Source of the DNA: Galbula dea
Lineage: Eukaryota > Chordata > Aves > Piciformes > Galbulidae
Direction: 5' to 3'
Length of the DNA: 64,000 nucleotides
Assembly (NCBI GenBank): GCA_013399015.1
Contig: VWZX01002936.1
Span: 1-64,000 of the forward strand
The notes beneath the pieces are model-generated. The model was not told where the DNA came from and searched no databases. It saw nothing but the letters and a program-made list of their open reading frames with translations. Every line of letters starts with the position of its first letter. Within the stretch, counting starts at the first letter, position 1. Positions 24,308 to 35,050 of the stretch are shown here, one piece after another. A program made the translations under genes and the position numbers.

Positions 24308-26455
24308 TGTAAGCACTCAGACAACAAAGGCAGTTAGCTAACAGAGTTCAAAGAACAGTTCCCTGGCTGAGGCATTACTGCCTTGAGTGGTTTGTGCGTC
24401 TCTAGAAAATGCTGCTCTACTGTTAGAAACCTATGGTCAAAGTTAGCCAGTGTTTCATTAAACTCATCTGTTGAATTAGTTGAGTGAAATTTTGATGCAA
24501 CTGAAATCTGTAGCAGAACTTCCACTGACTTTTACTTGTAAACTGAGAGATTTTAAGCTCTCATTTTTGTTAAGTAGAGAGAAATGGTTACTCCAAAGGC
24601 CAAGGTTTTCAAAGAGCCTTGAAAACATGAATCGTGGGTGTTCATTTCCCTTGGGCAGCTCTTGCAGTCTGAATTCTATGTTAATGGAAAACCATGATGA
24701 AATATTAAAGACCCTTAGAGTCAGGACTTGTAAAATTCACTGTATGTGAATTGCTGAACTGGCCATTCAGCCAACACCAGCCCTCATCTGTAAGTGCACA
24801 AAGGTACAATTTCAAGGCATGAGATTTGCAGCATGCCTGGGAGTGGTATTGTCCTTGCAAAGAGAAGATTTGAGTTGCAGAATTACCAGACAGACAAAAA
24901 TGTAAAGGAGAAATATACACAAGTATCCTTGGGGTTGCTGACACTGAATCAGGCTGCCAAAGAACAGAGCTGACTAACAGTAGAAATAAACCATGTAGAG
25001 TAATGAAATTCTGTTTTCACACACGAATGCTTTTTGATCTTTCCAATAGAAGAACAGGTAACATTCTTAGTTAATGGAGTATCTGATTAGAACCATGACA
25101 CAACTTAATTAAGTACTGGTCACATGAACATGCTGATAATAACTGCTGAAAATAGCTTTTTTTATCCCCCTTTCTTCGTTATAACCCATGTCTTGGTGTT
25201 ACAGGACAGAAGTTCTTCTGAAGCAAAGCAACTTTTGTTCAAGAATTTGGTGGATGTATAGGATAGGACTGAGTTCACCTGTGAACTGTCAGAAGTTTAT
25301 CTGCTTGACATTATGAAGAACCTTAATGTTGCCTGTGTTCTCTAGGGTCATAGGGCAGGGTCTTAATTTCACCAGTTCACAAGAAATTAGCCCCATCATA
25401 ACAGAAAGCAGCAAGAGACCCTGAAAGAGGAATGTGACTTTTCTGTCTGTTTCCTTATTGCAAGGTTCTTAAAAATGTTCTTGCCTTATTGCAATAGAGA
25501 AAAGCCAACATTTGTATCTTTTGGGAATCACTTAAATCAGTCCTTGTTCTGAGCTGCTCCCATGGTTGTAAATGTTATTTGGTAAACTTCTTTTCAGGGA
25601 CATTTTTTCTTAAGGGGAGAGCAGTGAAAGATTCCCTGTAGTCCCACAGGGAGTCAGCCTATCAGCACAAACATTTAGTGCTTGGATATCAGAACTGGGT
25701 GTTATTCAAACTCTAGAATAGCTCTAGATTCTCTTTCTTGAACAGTAATTAACACCACCAGCAATATGCTCCAGTATAATTTTTTGTGTTAACAAGATCT
25801 TTTGGTTTGCAGAATTTATATTAGTAGGGATAAAAAAATAGTGTAAAACTGGGGAAATTCTGTTGAGCAGACTCTTTTGATGAGTTTTCAGTTTCTCTGC
25901 TTTTTATTTTTTTATTTTTTTTTGGTATTTTTTTAAGCAGAAACCAGTAGTTCCTTAATATGCTGCCTACTGGCTTTGGACAGCAGCTACAGTAGGAGAA
26001 GGGATATGAGCAGGGGCAGTCCACCAGAGTCTGCAGGCAGCCATAGAGCAGAAAACATGCTTTTTATTATTTCTGCAGTATTCTCAGCTGCTTCTTCCCT
26101 CTAGTTAATGGGAGACAGATCTGAAACACACAAGGGAAATAAAAGGAAAGACAATGATAGAAATAAAAGACAATTCTTGATAATAACTGAAGATACAACA
26201 GTGTGATTGATTCATTGTGGTGTCTTGGAGTAAACATGGAAAGAGAATACTGCTCTTGAGAGGGTTTTTTCTACCTTTCTTAATTTAAAACTTGAATGAA
26301 AGCTAATGGGCATCAGGAAAATTCTGCTCTCCCTAGAATCCTGGAATCAGGAACTTGATCACATCATCTTTTGCTTGTGGCACCACTTGGGCCTTTGTAA
26401 ACACTTTCATTTGGTAAAGAAACAGTTCCCTCTTTTTCAGTGATGAAAGTGTACT

Positions 26456-26476
26456 CCCCCCCCCCTTTTTTTTTTT
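26456..26476. repeat. C10-T11 homopolymer junction
   Basis: Ten C residues are followed directly by eleven T residues, then AAAA. This is a simple pyrimidine tract. It is also a place where sequencing-length errors are likely. Confidence 0.9.
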
Positions 26477-26664
26477 AAAATGTAAAATGCTATTAAAATG
26501 CTTCTAAGTGTGCTCTCCCCCTTGCCACACCCCAGATGTCTTAGTAACAAGTACTGGTGTTTAGTATATGCAAGGAATTCAGGTAGAGACCTAATGCCCC
26601 ATGCCAGCTCACTGGGTGATGTAAATGGCAATGCCTCATTGATTTGCAAGTGGTTTCAGTGGCA

Positions 26665-26690
26665 ATGAGAGGGAGTGATGAGAGGGAGTG
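26665..26690. repeat. 13-bp perfect tandem duplication
   Basis: The unit ATGAGAGGGAGTG occurs twice in direct succession. It is a purine-rich local duplication, probably from replication slippage, with no coding or regulatory meaning visible. Confidence 0.9.
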
Positions 26691-28146
26691 TTTGTGTCAG
26701 CAAGATGCTGGTAATGGATATGGCCAGTCAGAAAAGGGTTGAAAGATGCAAGATGACCAATAGACTAATAGTCAACAAGTAATTTACTGTCTGGTTTTAT
26801 TTGCCTATTATACACTAATGCTTCCATTTATTTTTAAGCATTGCTTTATAACACAGGCTTTTTCCTCCTTTCTGTTTAGCAGCTTATTAAATTTGCCTTT
26901 TGTCCTTATTATTGGCAAGCTAAGGAAACATCTTTCTTCTTCTGGTATGTCAAGGGATGAGACAATACACAATCAAAGCAGAATTCAGTGCATTTGAACT
27001 ATGTATATTTTAAGACTTCCAACAGAATATCATCTGAGAAATGAAGTTCTGTTATCTCTAAACTATTTTCATCTAGCCTTACATCTTTAATCAATGTTTA
27101 TATTCATTGGCTCTCCATTGAACCCCTCCACCAGTTTTCTAACTTGTTTTGGGATATATTGTAGTGCTTCCACCATTATTTGCTGACTTGTGCCTCTTCA
27201 GAAATACATGTGGGACTAATTTTACAAGACACTGAGTGCCCCATGCACTATCTCCAAATGATACTGTGACACAGTGTCAGACTTGGATTGTTAATTTAAC
27301 CTCTACTTGGGCTTTTGTCTGGGTTTCTCTCCAAAATGACCTGTTCTTGTGGAGGTAACCAGATCAGAGCCACTCTGTGGATATGTGTCTCTACTACTAT
27401 GAAGTTGGTATGCTTATAATTTGTGGTTAGATCCAGTACAAGAGTGTGTTATCGTTATTGAATAACTGATCTTTTCAACCAGCATTTTCAGAGTTGATTG
27501 CTATTATCTGTAACTATTCAGAGTAATTCAAAAACATGTGAATGAGCATAGTTTGGGCACTCAAACTGCATTAACAGTACCCTGCAGTGACTTCATGCAC
27601 TAGCCATATGGCTCTAATTAAAGCATCTTAGTATTTGTGCTCTCACACAAGCAAAAACCCCAGATACATCTTAGATCATAACTTAATCCTCCTTTTCACT
27701 GTGCCACTTTATGCCACAATTAAGGCTATATACACATCCTAACTGTGCATTTCCACTTTTAATACCTATGGATTTCATTTCAGTAGAAGCTCAAAACCAG
27801 TGCCTGATGTTTGGATTGGGTATAATTAACTCTTAAGCCAGGCACTTTACAGCACACTGACAGAGCAGTTCCAAACCAGACCCCTGTTGTCACCAGCTTC
27901 TGCCAGGAAACTCCCATGATCTGGCTTTATTTGGTGTCAGATAGGAATATTTTAATGAAACCAAAGTAAGCAGTAGCACTTAATATTACCAAATGGTTGG
28001 GGTTTTTTTTTCTTTGACTCGTTGTTCAGATTCATCAGTGTATTCTGGCTGCTATATTTATTTTGGAGAAGTATAAAACCTCTTGATAATATTTTAAATG
28101 GCTTTATTAGTGTTTGAATATCCAGAGCTGCAAGAAGAACTTGAGG

Positions 28147-28220
28147 TTTCACCTCCATTTCCCTGTCTTCTTCCTCTTCTTTTTTTCCCATCTTTCCATG
28201 TTTCCCTATTCCTTCATCCT
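28147..28220. repeat. Polypyrimidine-rich tract
   Basis: About 70 bases consist almost entirely of C and T (CACCTCCATTTCCCTGTC, then TTCTTCCTCTTC and TTTTTTTCCC). It reads as Phe/Leu/Pro/Ser-rich open frames in more than one register, which explains the long frames here. It is low-complexity DNA. Confidence 0.7.
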
Positions 28221-30004
28221 GTGTGTTTGCCTCACACTAGACAAACGGTGTCCCTCACGTCTTCCTTGCAGCTCACATTCCTTTCACCTGCTGCTATTCA
28301 ATTTTCACTGCCAGTCTTGTTTTCCCAGCCCTGCTTTTTATTTCCTATCTTCACTGCTGAGATGTAAAGGAACAAGTAACTTTCCAAAAGAAATACTTTG
28401 GACTAATATGTATGGTTTTGTCCTTCTATTGTGACATTGCAGCGTAGTCTGTTGGCAGGGGTCAGTGTTTGCAGATGTCAGCTTTACAGAATTCTCTTTC
28501 TTCAGAACAGCTACAGTTTGCCATTGTCTGATAACTACCTGCACTGAAATTACCTCAGCTGTTTGTGCTCTTTATTAACTAAATAAATGTGGCAATTAGA
28601 ACACAGTTCTCATGAATAACTTTATTTACTTGCAACATAAGCATTTAAATAAACACATTATTAAGTATAATGCTAGCTACTTTTAAAAGGTCTCATCTAC
28701 ATTGTTAAGGCCTTTCAGATAAAGATAAGACAAGACTAACATCTTTAAAGAACATTACCTTAGGTCTGATTTTGTCCTTGTATTTTTTAGAAGATGACTC
28801 TTTCAACATACCCTTGTGTGGTAACAGAAGGTAGACTTTCAACATGTGTTTCAAAGCAAAGGTTTTGAGGAAAGTCTTCTGTTTAGCATGTTTTCACTAA
28901 AGTACATAGTCTTTCTACTTGATAAGAAAGAGGAATGAGAAGCAGTTTATTTAGTAAATCAACACAGTTTTGATTTAAAAACTTAAAAGCTCAACCTGTT
29001 TTAAACATGTATTTTTAAGAAAAGTAAATAGCTTGTTCAGGTTAATGGACCCTTTTTTTGGAACCAGTGTCCATACAACAGTGTTCTTAGCTCACTGGAC
29101 TAAGTTTTTCTGATTTTGAAATTTTTCCAATTAGTCATTTTCTTGATTGGCTGGGAATTCCAGTCATTGGCTACCACTTATTACATTTATAAATAAAGTG
29201 AAGTATTTTCAAGGTACATATAATTGTTAAAGACTGTATTTCTTTTAAAAGGAGGTAGTGTTTACAAACATAATTTCACAATAGCTTTCTCATGATCTTT
29301 ATATTTTCTGTGTCTTGTATTTCCACAACTGGTATGTTTACTATTACACTACTGAAAATATCCTCTCTTTGTATGGACTTCTGTGTTCAGGTTTCTTCTC
29401 TAGAGCTTCACAGACTTATCTTAATATTCAGCGCTCCCACTTAATAGAGATTGCTGCACACAACTCTGACACAAAGATGCTTCTTAAGAAAATATGCTGG
29501 TTGTTAGTGCATACTTGAAAATAATATTTAAAGGCAAGAATTAAGGAAACTTTATCCACCTGGAACTCCCAGATGAACTCATGAAAGAAAAAGCAATCAG
29601 TAATTTGCAGTAAATATTCAAACTGAATCTTTGCTAGGACTAAAATTTAAAACCATATGTTAAAACTGTAATAGGCCTCTATTTAAGTTAATCACTAAAT
29701 CTTGTTTTCCACAACAATGACTTTTTCTGAAATGCTTTTGACTAGGATGAGTTCTGAGAAAACATTGAGCTTTGTATACAGAGAAAAGGTGAGGTCCAAG
29801 TCCCAGGACCGGGGTATGCTCTTGCACTACTCGCAGCCAGCTTGCACAGCAGCTTGGATACTGTTTGGGAATTGCTGTCAACAATGCTCAGCTGCAAGTG
29901 GTGCACATTATGCAGGACTAGTGAAATTGGCAGGGTATTTGCCATCATCTGCCCTATGCTCGAAACTATGCTAGATTAAACTCCTGATTTTCTTAAACCA
30001 TCTT

Positions 30005-30054
30005 TTCTTGCTGGTGGTATTTTCTTGCTGGTGGTATTTCTTGCTGGTGGTATT
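30005..30054. repeat. Three-copy 16-17 bp minisatellite
   Basis: The core CTTGCTGGTGGTAT begins at 30007, 30024 and 30040, giving units of 17 and 16 bases that differ only in the number of T residues between them. The array is short and probably length-polymorphic. Confidence 0.9.
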
Positions 30055-30334
30055 GCAAGCTGTGTTGTACAAAAATCCATGCAGGCTGTGTTCTCACTTG
30101 AGCCATGGCCTCATACATTAAACTAGGAGAGTCTGCCTTCCCTGTAGCATTTTTGCTTGTTCTGTTCAAACTGTGGAGTTCTTCCTTTTGCACCAGCAGC
30201 AGGGGATCTTCTCAGCCAAAGTTCCATCATAGTATCTTTACCACTAAAACTAGACAAATCTTCTGTTTAGGCAAGTAAATGGTTTTCATTGCACAAAATG
30301 TTCTGAAATATTAAAATACTGTTATGGAACCAGC

Positions 30335-30700
30335 TTTTGAATACTAGAGGCAATGTAGGTCCCCTGCTGAATGAGGTGGGTGCCTTGGTGACAGAAGATA
30401 CAAAGAAGGTGGAGTTACTGAATGCCTTCTTTGTCTCTGTCTATACTCTTAGAGACTGTGCCCAGAAGCCTCAGACCCCTGAGCCCCCACATGATGTTAG
30501 GATACTGGAGGAGTTTTCCTTAGTTGAGGAGGACTGGGTTAGGGAACAGNGATTTCAGTAAAGTGTTTGACACTGTCTCCCACAGCATCCTTGCAACTAA
30601 ACTGAGCAAGTGTGGTCTGGCTGATTGGGTAGTGAGGTGGATTGTGAACAGGTTGAAGGACAGTCTGGTCTGGATGCACTTCTGTGTGACCTGTGTGATC
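30335..30700 (+). pseudogene. CR1 LINE ORF2 fragment with internal joins
   Basis: The plus-strand frame before 30550 reads NVGPLLNEVGALVTED and VELLNAFFVSVYT, the CR1 ORF2 linker between endonuclease and reverse transcriptase. A single N at 30550 follows. Then comes the reverse transcriptase segment DFSKVFDTVSHSIL and VVRWIVNRLKD, in a different register. Sequence expected between these blocks is missing. At about 30669 the RT segment passes directly into a CR1 3'-UTR motif (TCTGGATGCACTTCTGTGTG), skipping the rest of the RT. No CR1 tail repeat follows. The N suggests the first join is a contig boundary; the second join contains no N and looks like a genuine internal deletion. Confidence 0.85.
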
Positions 30701-30768
30701 ATATGTCAGTACTGATTTTTTTAGCACTAATAATTCACCACTAGTAGCAGCAGTAACAATGCTTTGAA

Positions 30769-30990
30769 TCACAGAATCACAGAATATTAGGAGTTGGAAG
30801 GGACCTCAAAAGATCATCTAGTCCAACCCCCCTGCCACAGCAGGATTCCCTAGACCAGGTCACACAGAAATGCGTCCAGATGGGGTTTGAATATCTCCAG
30901 AGAAGGAGACTCCACAACCTCTCTGGGCAGTCTGTGCCAGTGCTCTGGCACCTGAACTGTGAAATATTTGTTTAGTGTCTTCCTCTTACC
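30769..30990 (-). repeat. CR1 LINE, 3' end fragment
   Basis: This is a minus-strand CR1 3' end. The right-to-left order is C-terminal coding remnant, 3' UTR and tail. The plus strand starts with the reversed tail, AATCACAGAATCACAGAAT, followed by AGGAGTTGGAAGGGACCTC, GTCCAACCCCCCTGCC, CAGGTCACACAG and GAAGGAGACTCCACAACCTC. The peptide on the minus strand retains HWHRLPREVVESPSLEIFK, typical of the CR1 C-terminus, and the 3' region looks relatively well preserved. A 24-bp part (30857-30880) is an imperfect inverted copy of 30669-30692 in the neighbouring plus-strand element. Confidence 0.96.
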
Positions 30991-33900
30991 ACAACTGGAG
31001 TCACACAGAATGAAACCAAAAATTATCAGAGGTTTAGTGGTGATTATAATTTCATGGTGGTGATGCATCCTGCTCAAGACTGTATATAATGCTAGTGATA
31101 TGATTTTTGTTACCACAACAGTTAGTAATGCTTTACTCTTAACAAGCTGAGTGAAAAAAGGTGAGCACTGCAATGCAGTCTTGCATCTGATGTTTTTTTC
31201 CCTGGGATTAGACCACGTGAAAAAGAATTCTTTTTGTGAAATTATGAGAAGATTGCTAATGAGAAGTTGATTAAGCTATGGCACATTATAGCTCCTAATC
31301 AGAAGTGTTGCCTCAGTCAAAAACTGAAACCCAGCAGTTTTTACTACAGCAAGAAATGCTTATCATTCAACCAACAGTAACCAGCAAAACATCCTGAACT
31401 GAAGAAAAAAAGATTACTTTGCACTTTGAAGGAAACAGAATGTGGCAGGCAATGTAAAAAAGGTAAATACAATGTAGCAGAAATCTGAGTACTTACTAAG
31501 GAAGCAGTGCCATTGGGCACACTCTGCAAATGTATGTTAATGGTGCAGGCAACATGTACCAGAAAGTAGCCTGCACACTATGAAAAATATTTAGTTCCTA
31601 ATTAAATTCATTATAATTTTGTTGACTGTGAGGTAAATTTGATGTTCATAAGGCTTCTGATGGTAGACCTCCTTGCTATCCAATGTCTCTTGACCAGTGT
31701 TCAAATATGTATCTCTATATATTTGCAGAGTGAAGATACAGAGTTTGCAGTCAGGACTGTTTCAGTTACCTGGGGTATTAGAGCAAATTACAAAAGAAAC
31801 ACCTAGAAACAGACAGAATAATAGTTCTGAATAATGAAGTTTTTTGTGAGTATGTTAAAAAATAACTATCTGTACATAGAAGATGTGAAATTGGTCATAG
31901 AAAATGCATTACTTCTGTCAGATCTGGCCTTCAGCAGTATTGGCCACGTTGTATTCTGCTCTGGTGTGTTTCTGATGGGACAAACCAATATCAGCTGAAA
32001 TGAAAAGCCTGCAATCTTCTGGAGGGGCCCTGATTGCTCTTAATGGCATTGATTAGTTTCTCCTGATCCTGCCCAAGGGGCTCTGAGACTTATTTGTGCT
32101 GGGCAGGGCCCTTAGTCTTGTTTTGGGTATACTGCAGGAGTGTTGCCTGCTGCCATGGCAGTTCACTTACCTGGTGAGTTGTGTTTCCTGGGAAGTAGGG
32201 GGAAAGCTTAAAACAGGAGTTTGTGTGGGTTTTGGTTTTGGTTGGTTTTTTTTTTCTTTCTTTTCCTGGTGGCAGGATTGTTGTGGTATAACAATAGAAA
32301 GATATTTTATTGGGTGAGAAAAGCTGCTGTGGAAATAAGGCAAAACCTTGGCTTTGTTTAAGCAAGTTGTGTAAATCCTGATTGAAGGTAGTTAGCCTCC
32401 TGCTTCTGGCCTTGTGACTGCTAAGTAACAGCATGGGTTCTGTTTGCTCTGCTCCAGGGTGCTGCACAGACCTGTAGGGATCTTCTGGTGCCTTGCACCC
32501 ATTCTGCTGTTGTTTAGGGAAGCCATTTCTCCTGGTGTACTTGGGTCAATGCACCGTCTTTCTCATGACCAATAGCCTTGTAGTTGTCTGCTGAGTTAAC
32601 CTGTACCTCTTAACAGATGTAAAAGCCTCACTCTGCTCCTGGCAATGTGCTTTTGAGGACCCTCTGCCCTCAGGTACTGGGGACAGGAACTCCAGTTGTT
32701 CACTACCACATCACTTGAAGTATCTGTAATATGCTGCCACTTGTACTGGGAGAAGGAAAGTTTGGGTATTGTCTTGGTGAAAAAACAGTTCTGTAGGCTC
32801 TTCAGTTCCACCATCTCTTGACTCAATGACTTGTTTAAACTGGCTGAGGACTTGTAAAAGCAATTACACTTAAGCAGGGCACCATGAAGGTCTACAGTGG
32901 AAAAATCTTGCTTTTATCTGGCTCTTATCTGCTCCTCTGTATATTGGCTTCCTCCTCCTTCTGAGACTGGCTCAAGATTATTGAGCTACTCTTTGCTTCG
33001 TGACTGAGATTTTGCATTTGAGCTGATTATTTCTGTGGTAATTTACCCATAAAATTACACTATGGGCATGCCTGGGTTTCTGAAATATTATTGTCAAAAC
33101 CTGCCATGTATTTCATATGGGGAATGTTGTCAGTATATTTAAAAACTGTTCTATTGTAAATAATAAGTAGTAAATTTGATTGGTTTTATTGTTTTATGCA
33201 GAGTAGTGAATAAACATTAAAGGAATAAGTAGCAGCAGGATAGGGAAAAGAGAAGGACTGAAAGTAGAGGAGATTGCTTTAATTAAAATCTGTGAGAGCT
33301 TCTGATTTCTTTGATATTTTAAACTACATTGAGCTGCAATGTAATTTAGTTTTGAAGGCATTTAAGTGATCCATTCTTGAGTATTGACTGATTATCTTTT
33401 GCTCCATATACAAAATCTGAATAAACGTTTATCTTCCTGTTGGAAAAGTGAGTACTGCAGCATAGCTTCTGCTTTTCAATAATATTTTGAATCAGTAATC
33501 AAGCCAACATCAGTTACTGTGAACTACTGGAGTAAAACTGTACTGGTTGCAGTACATTGATAGAAGTGCAGTTAAACCTTGCACCAAAAATAAGTCTTAT
33601 GTGAGCTGTTACAACACATCAGTAAGATGGTCAACAGTTAACTCTGAATTTTTCTGCTGATTTAATTTGACATTTTTGTGCTGCCTTGCTCCTAGATAAG
33701 TTTGTGTGGTGCTTTTGAAATCCAGTTGCATTGGCATAGTTTTGAGCTCATATTAACTGATTTCATGGAAAATTGCCTTGTTTGACTCTTGAGTACCACC
33801 TCAGAATCATCCTAACAGAAAACTCACTACTAATCCTCCTGTGTGTTGTAATAGTTTGGCCTGAGTTAGCAAATGATGCTTGGTCTTACACTTCTGTCAG

Positions 33901-34074
33901 GCAGTGTTTGTCATGTGTTTGCCACTGCTGAGTCCCTGTGATCTGTTAAGAAGCCTTAGGGTTGGATTATGTCAGGCAGCTGCTGGTAATGGAGGTATCA
34001 TTTAGGAGGATGTGGGGATCATCTTGGTGAGAATAAGGAGCACTGAGGAGTGTGCTTAGACTACCTGAGGAGGT
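30991..34074. other. Unique AT-rich non-coding sequence
   Basis: No gene or mobile element was recognised. The longest frame is 125 codons (32090-32467, minus), with low-complexity Lys/Thr-rich stretches caused by the T-rich tract near 32240-32260. It has no recognisable domain. Confidence 0.55.
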
Positions 34075-34280
34075 GAAATTTAGGATATAAGGAGGATACA
34101 AGGAGGGTGGTGAAACACTGGCACAGGTTGCCCAGATTGATGGTAGCTGCCTCATCCTCAGAAACATTCCAGCTCAGGTTGAACAGGGCTCTGAGGAACC
34201 TGATCTAGTTATAGATATCCCTGCTCTCTGCAGGGATGTTGGACTAGATAACCTCTAAAGGTCCTTTTCAACCTGCCTGT
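34075..34280 (+). repeat. CR1 LINE, diverged 3' end fragment
   Basis: The plus strand shows the CR1 C-terminal block (GGTGGTGAAACACTGGCACAGG, here as GGTGGTGAAACACTGG and CACAGGTTGCCCAG), then a GAACCTGATCTAGTT motif, TCCCTGCTCTCTGCAGGGATG, GTTGGACTAGATAACCTC and AAAGGTCCTTTTCAACC. No clean tail repeat remains. The element is 5'-truncated and the left edge is uncertain by about 30 bases. Confidence 0.88.
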
Positions 34281-34598
34281 TGTATGGGCTCACCACAGAT
34301 AGATGCAGCCGCCTCCTCCTCCTGTATTGGGAGTGCCTTGGAACACGAGGCTTGTCAACTGGTCTGGGAGAGCACACGCCACTGGAAACAGGTCAAAGGC
34401 TACAATGTTGTATATACACACGTACATAAGGGAGAACTAGATCAGAACAGGCATAGGAGGTTTTGGGAAAATACATTATTTCAACACAGCTAATTTGACA
34501 TCTTTATAACTGAAATTATGAGCTCTGAAACATGTACTTTTTAGGTAGAAAGTAATGATCATTCTTTCACTTCCAAGACTTAATCTGAGAATTAGTCA
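34281..34598. other. Short spacer between two CR1 copies, locally GC-richer
   Basis: This lies between a plus-strand and a minus-strand CR1. It contains a 69-codon frame (34284-34493) with a higher CpG content than most of the window. I recognise no protein or repeat family. It may be an unrecognised part of an older repeat. Confidence 0.35.
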
Positions 34599-35050
34599 GA
34601 ATCCCCTCCCTTAACCTGCTGGCCAGTTACTTTGGATGCAGACCAGGATCCCAGGATACAGTTACCATCTGGCTGGCAACACATACTGCCAGTTCAAGTC
34701 CAGCTTTTCATCTGCCAGTGTCTCCAAGTCCTTCTCCACAGGGCTGCTCTCAATCCCTTCATTTTTCAGAGTATGGGATTACCCGATCCCAGGTACAGGA
34801 CCTTGCCCTTGGCTTTCCTGAACTTCATGAGGTTCTCACAGGCCCAGTTCTCTATCCTGTTCAGGTCCTCCTGCATGGCACCCTGCCTCTTGGACAGATC
34901 AACTGCACCACTCAGCTTGGCGGTGTTGGTAAACCTGCTGAGGGTGCACTCTCGATTCCACTGTCCATGTCATGGAGGGAGACACTAAACAATACTGGTC
35001 CTAGTATGGAACCCTGAGGGACATTGTTTGTCACTGATCTCCACCCGAAA
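34599..35050 (-). pseudogene. CR1 LINE ORF2 reverse-transcriptase C-terminal fragment
   Basis: On the minus strand this runs from the motif encoding the CR1 'VPQGS-LGP-LF' region (GTCCCTCAGGGTTCCATACT) through the block corresponding to 'SKFADDTKLSG', then the segment encoding ENLMKF-KAKGK-LYLG and on towards the conserved SPVEKDLE-LADEKLD region. It is the same part of ORF2 as in the copies at 38446 and 57674. Indels move the frame several times, so there is no intact protein. It is truncated at both ends and lacks the 3' tail, so the present fragment does not extend to the true end of an insertion. Confidence 0.93.

Larger units (their letters stand above)
24308..30334. other. 6-kb unique AT-rich non-coding tract
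   Basis: No recognisable gene, exon or mobile element was found. Simple-sequence features are a C10-T11 run at 26456-26476, a 13-bp tandem duplication at 26665-26690, a polypyrimidine-rich stretch at 28147-28220 and a three-copy minisatellite at 30005-30054. Open frames reach 106 codons (28114-28434, plus), which falls in the pyrimidine-rich stretch and reads as low-complexity Phe/Leu/Ser/Pro. Confidence 0.55.

Noticed and set aside
28098..28434. Two overlapping frames (89 and 106 codons) as a possible secreted protein
   Set aside because: They arise from a polypyrimidine tract that reads as Phe/Leu/Ser/Pro in several registers.
30335..30990. A single CR1 rearranged by twin priming (5' inversion)
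   Set aside because: Twin priming puts the inverted segment on the 5' side of the remaining element. Here the opposite-strand piece sits on the 3' tail side of the minus-strand CR1, so two separate insertions are more likely.
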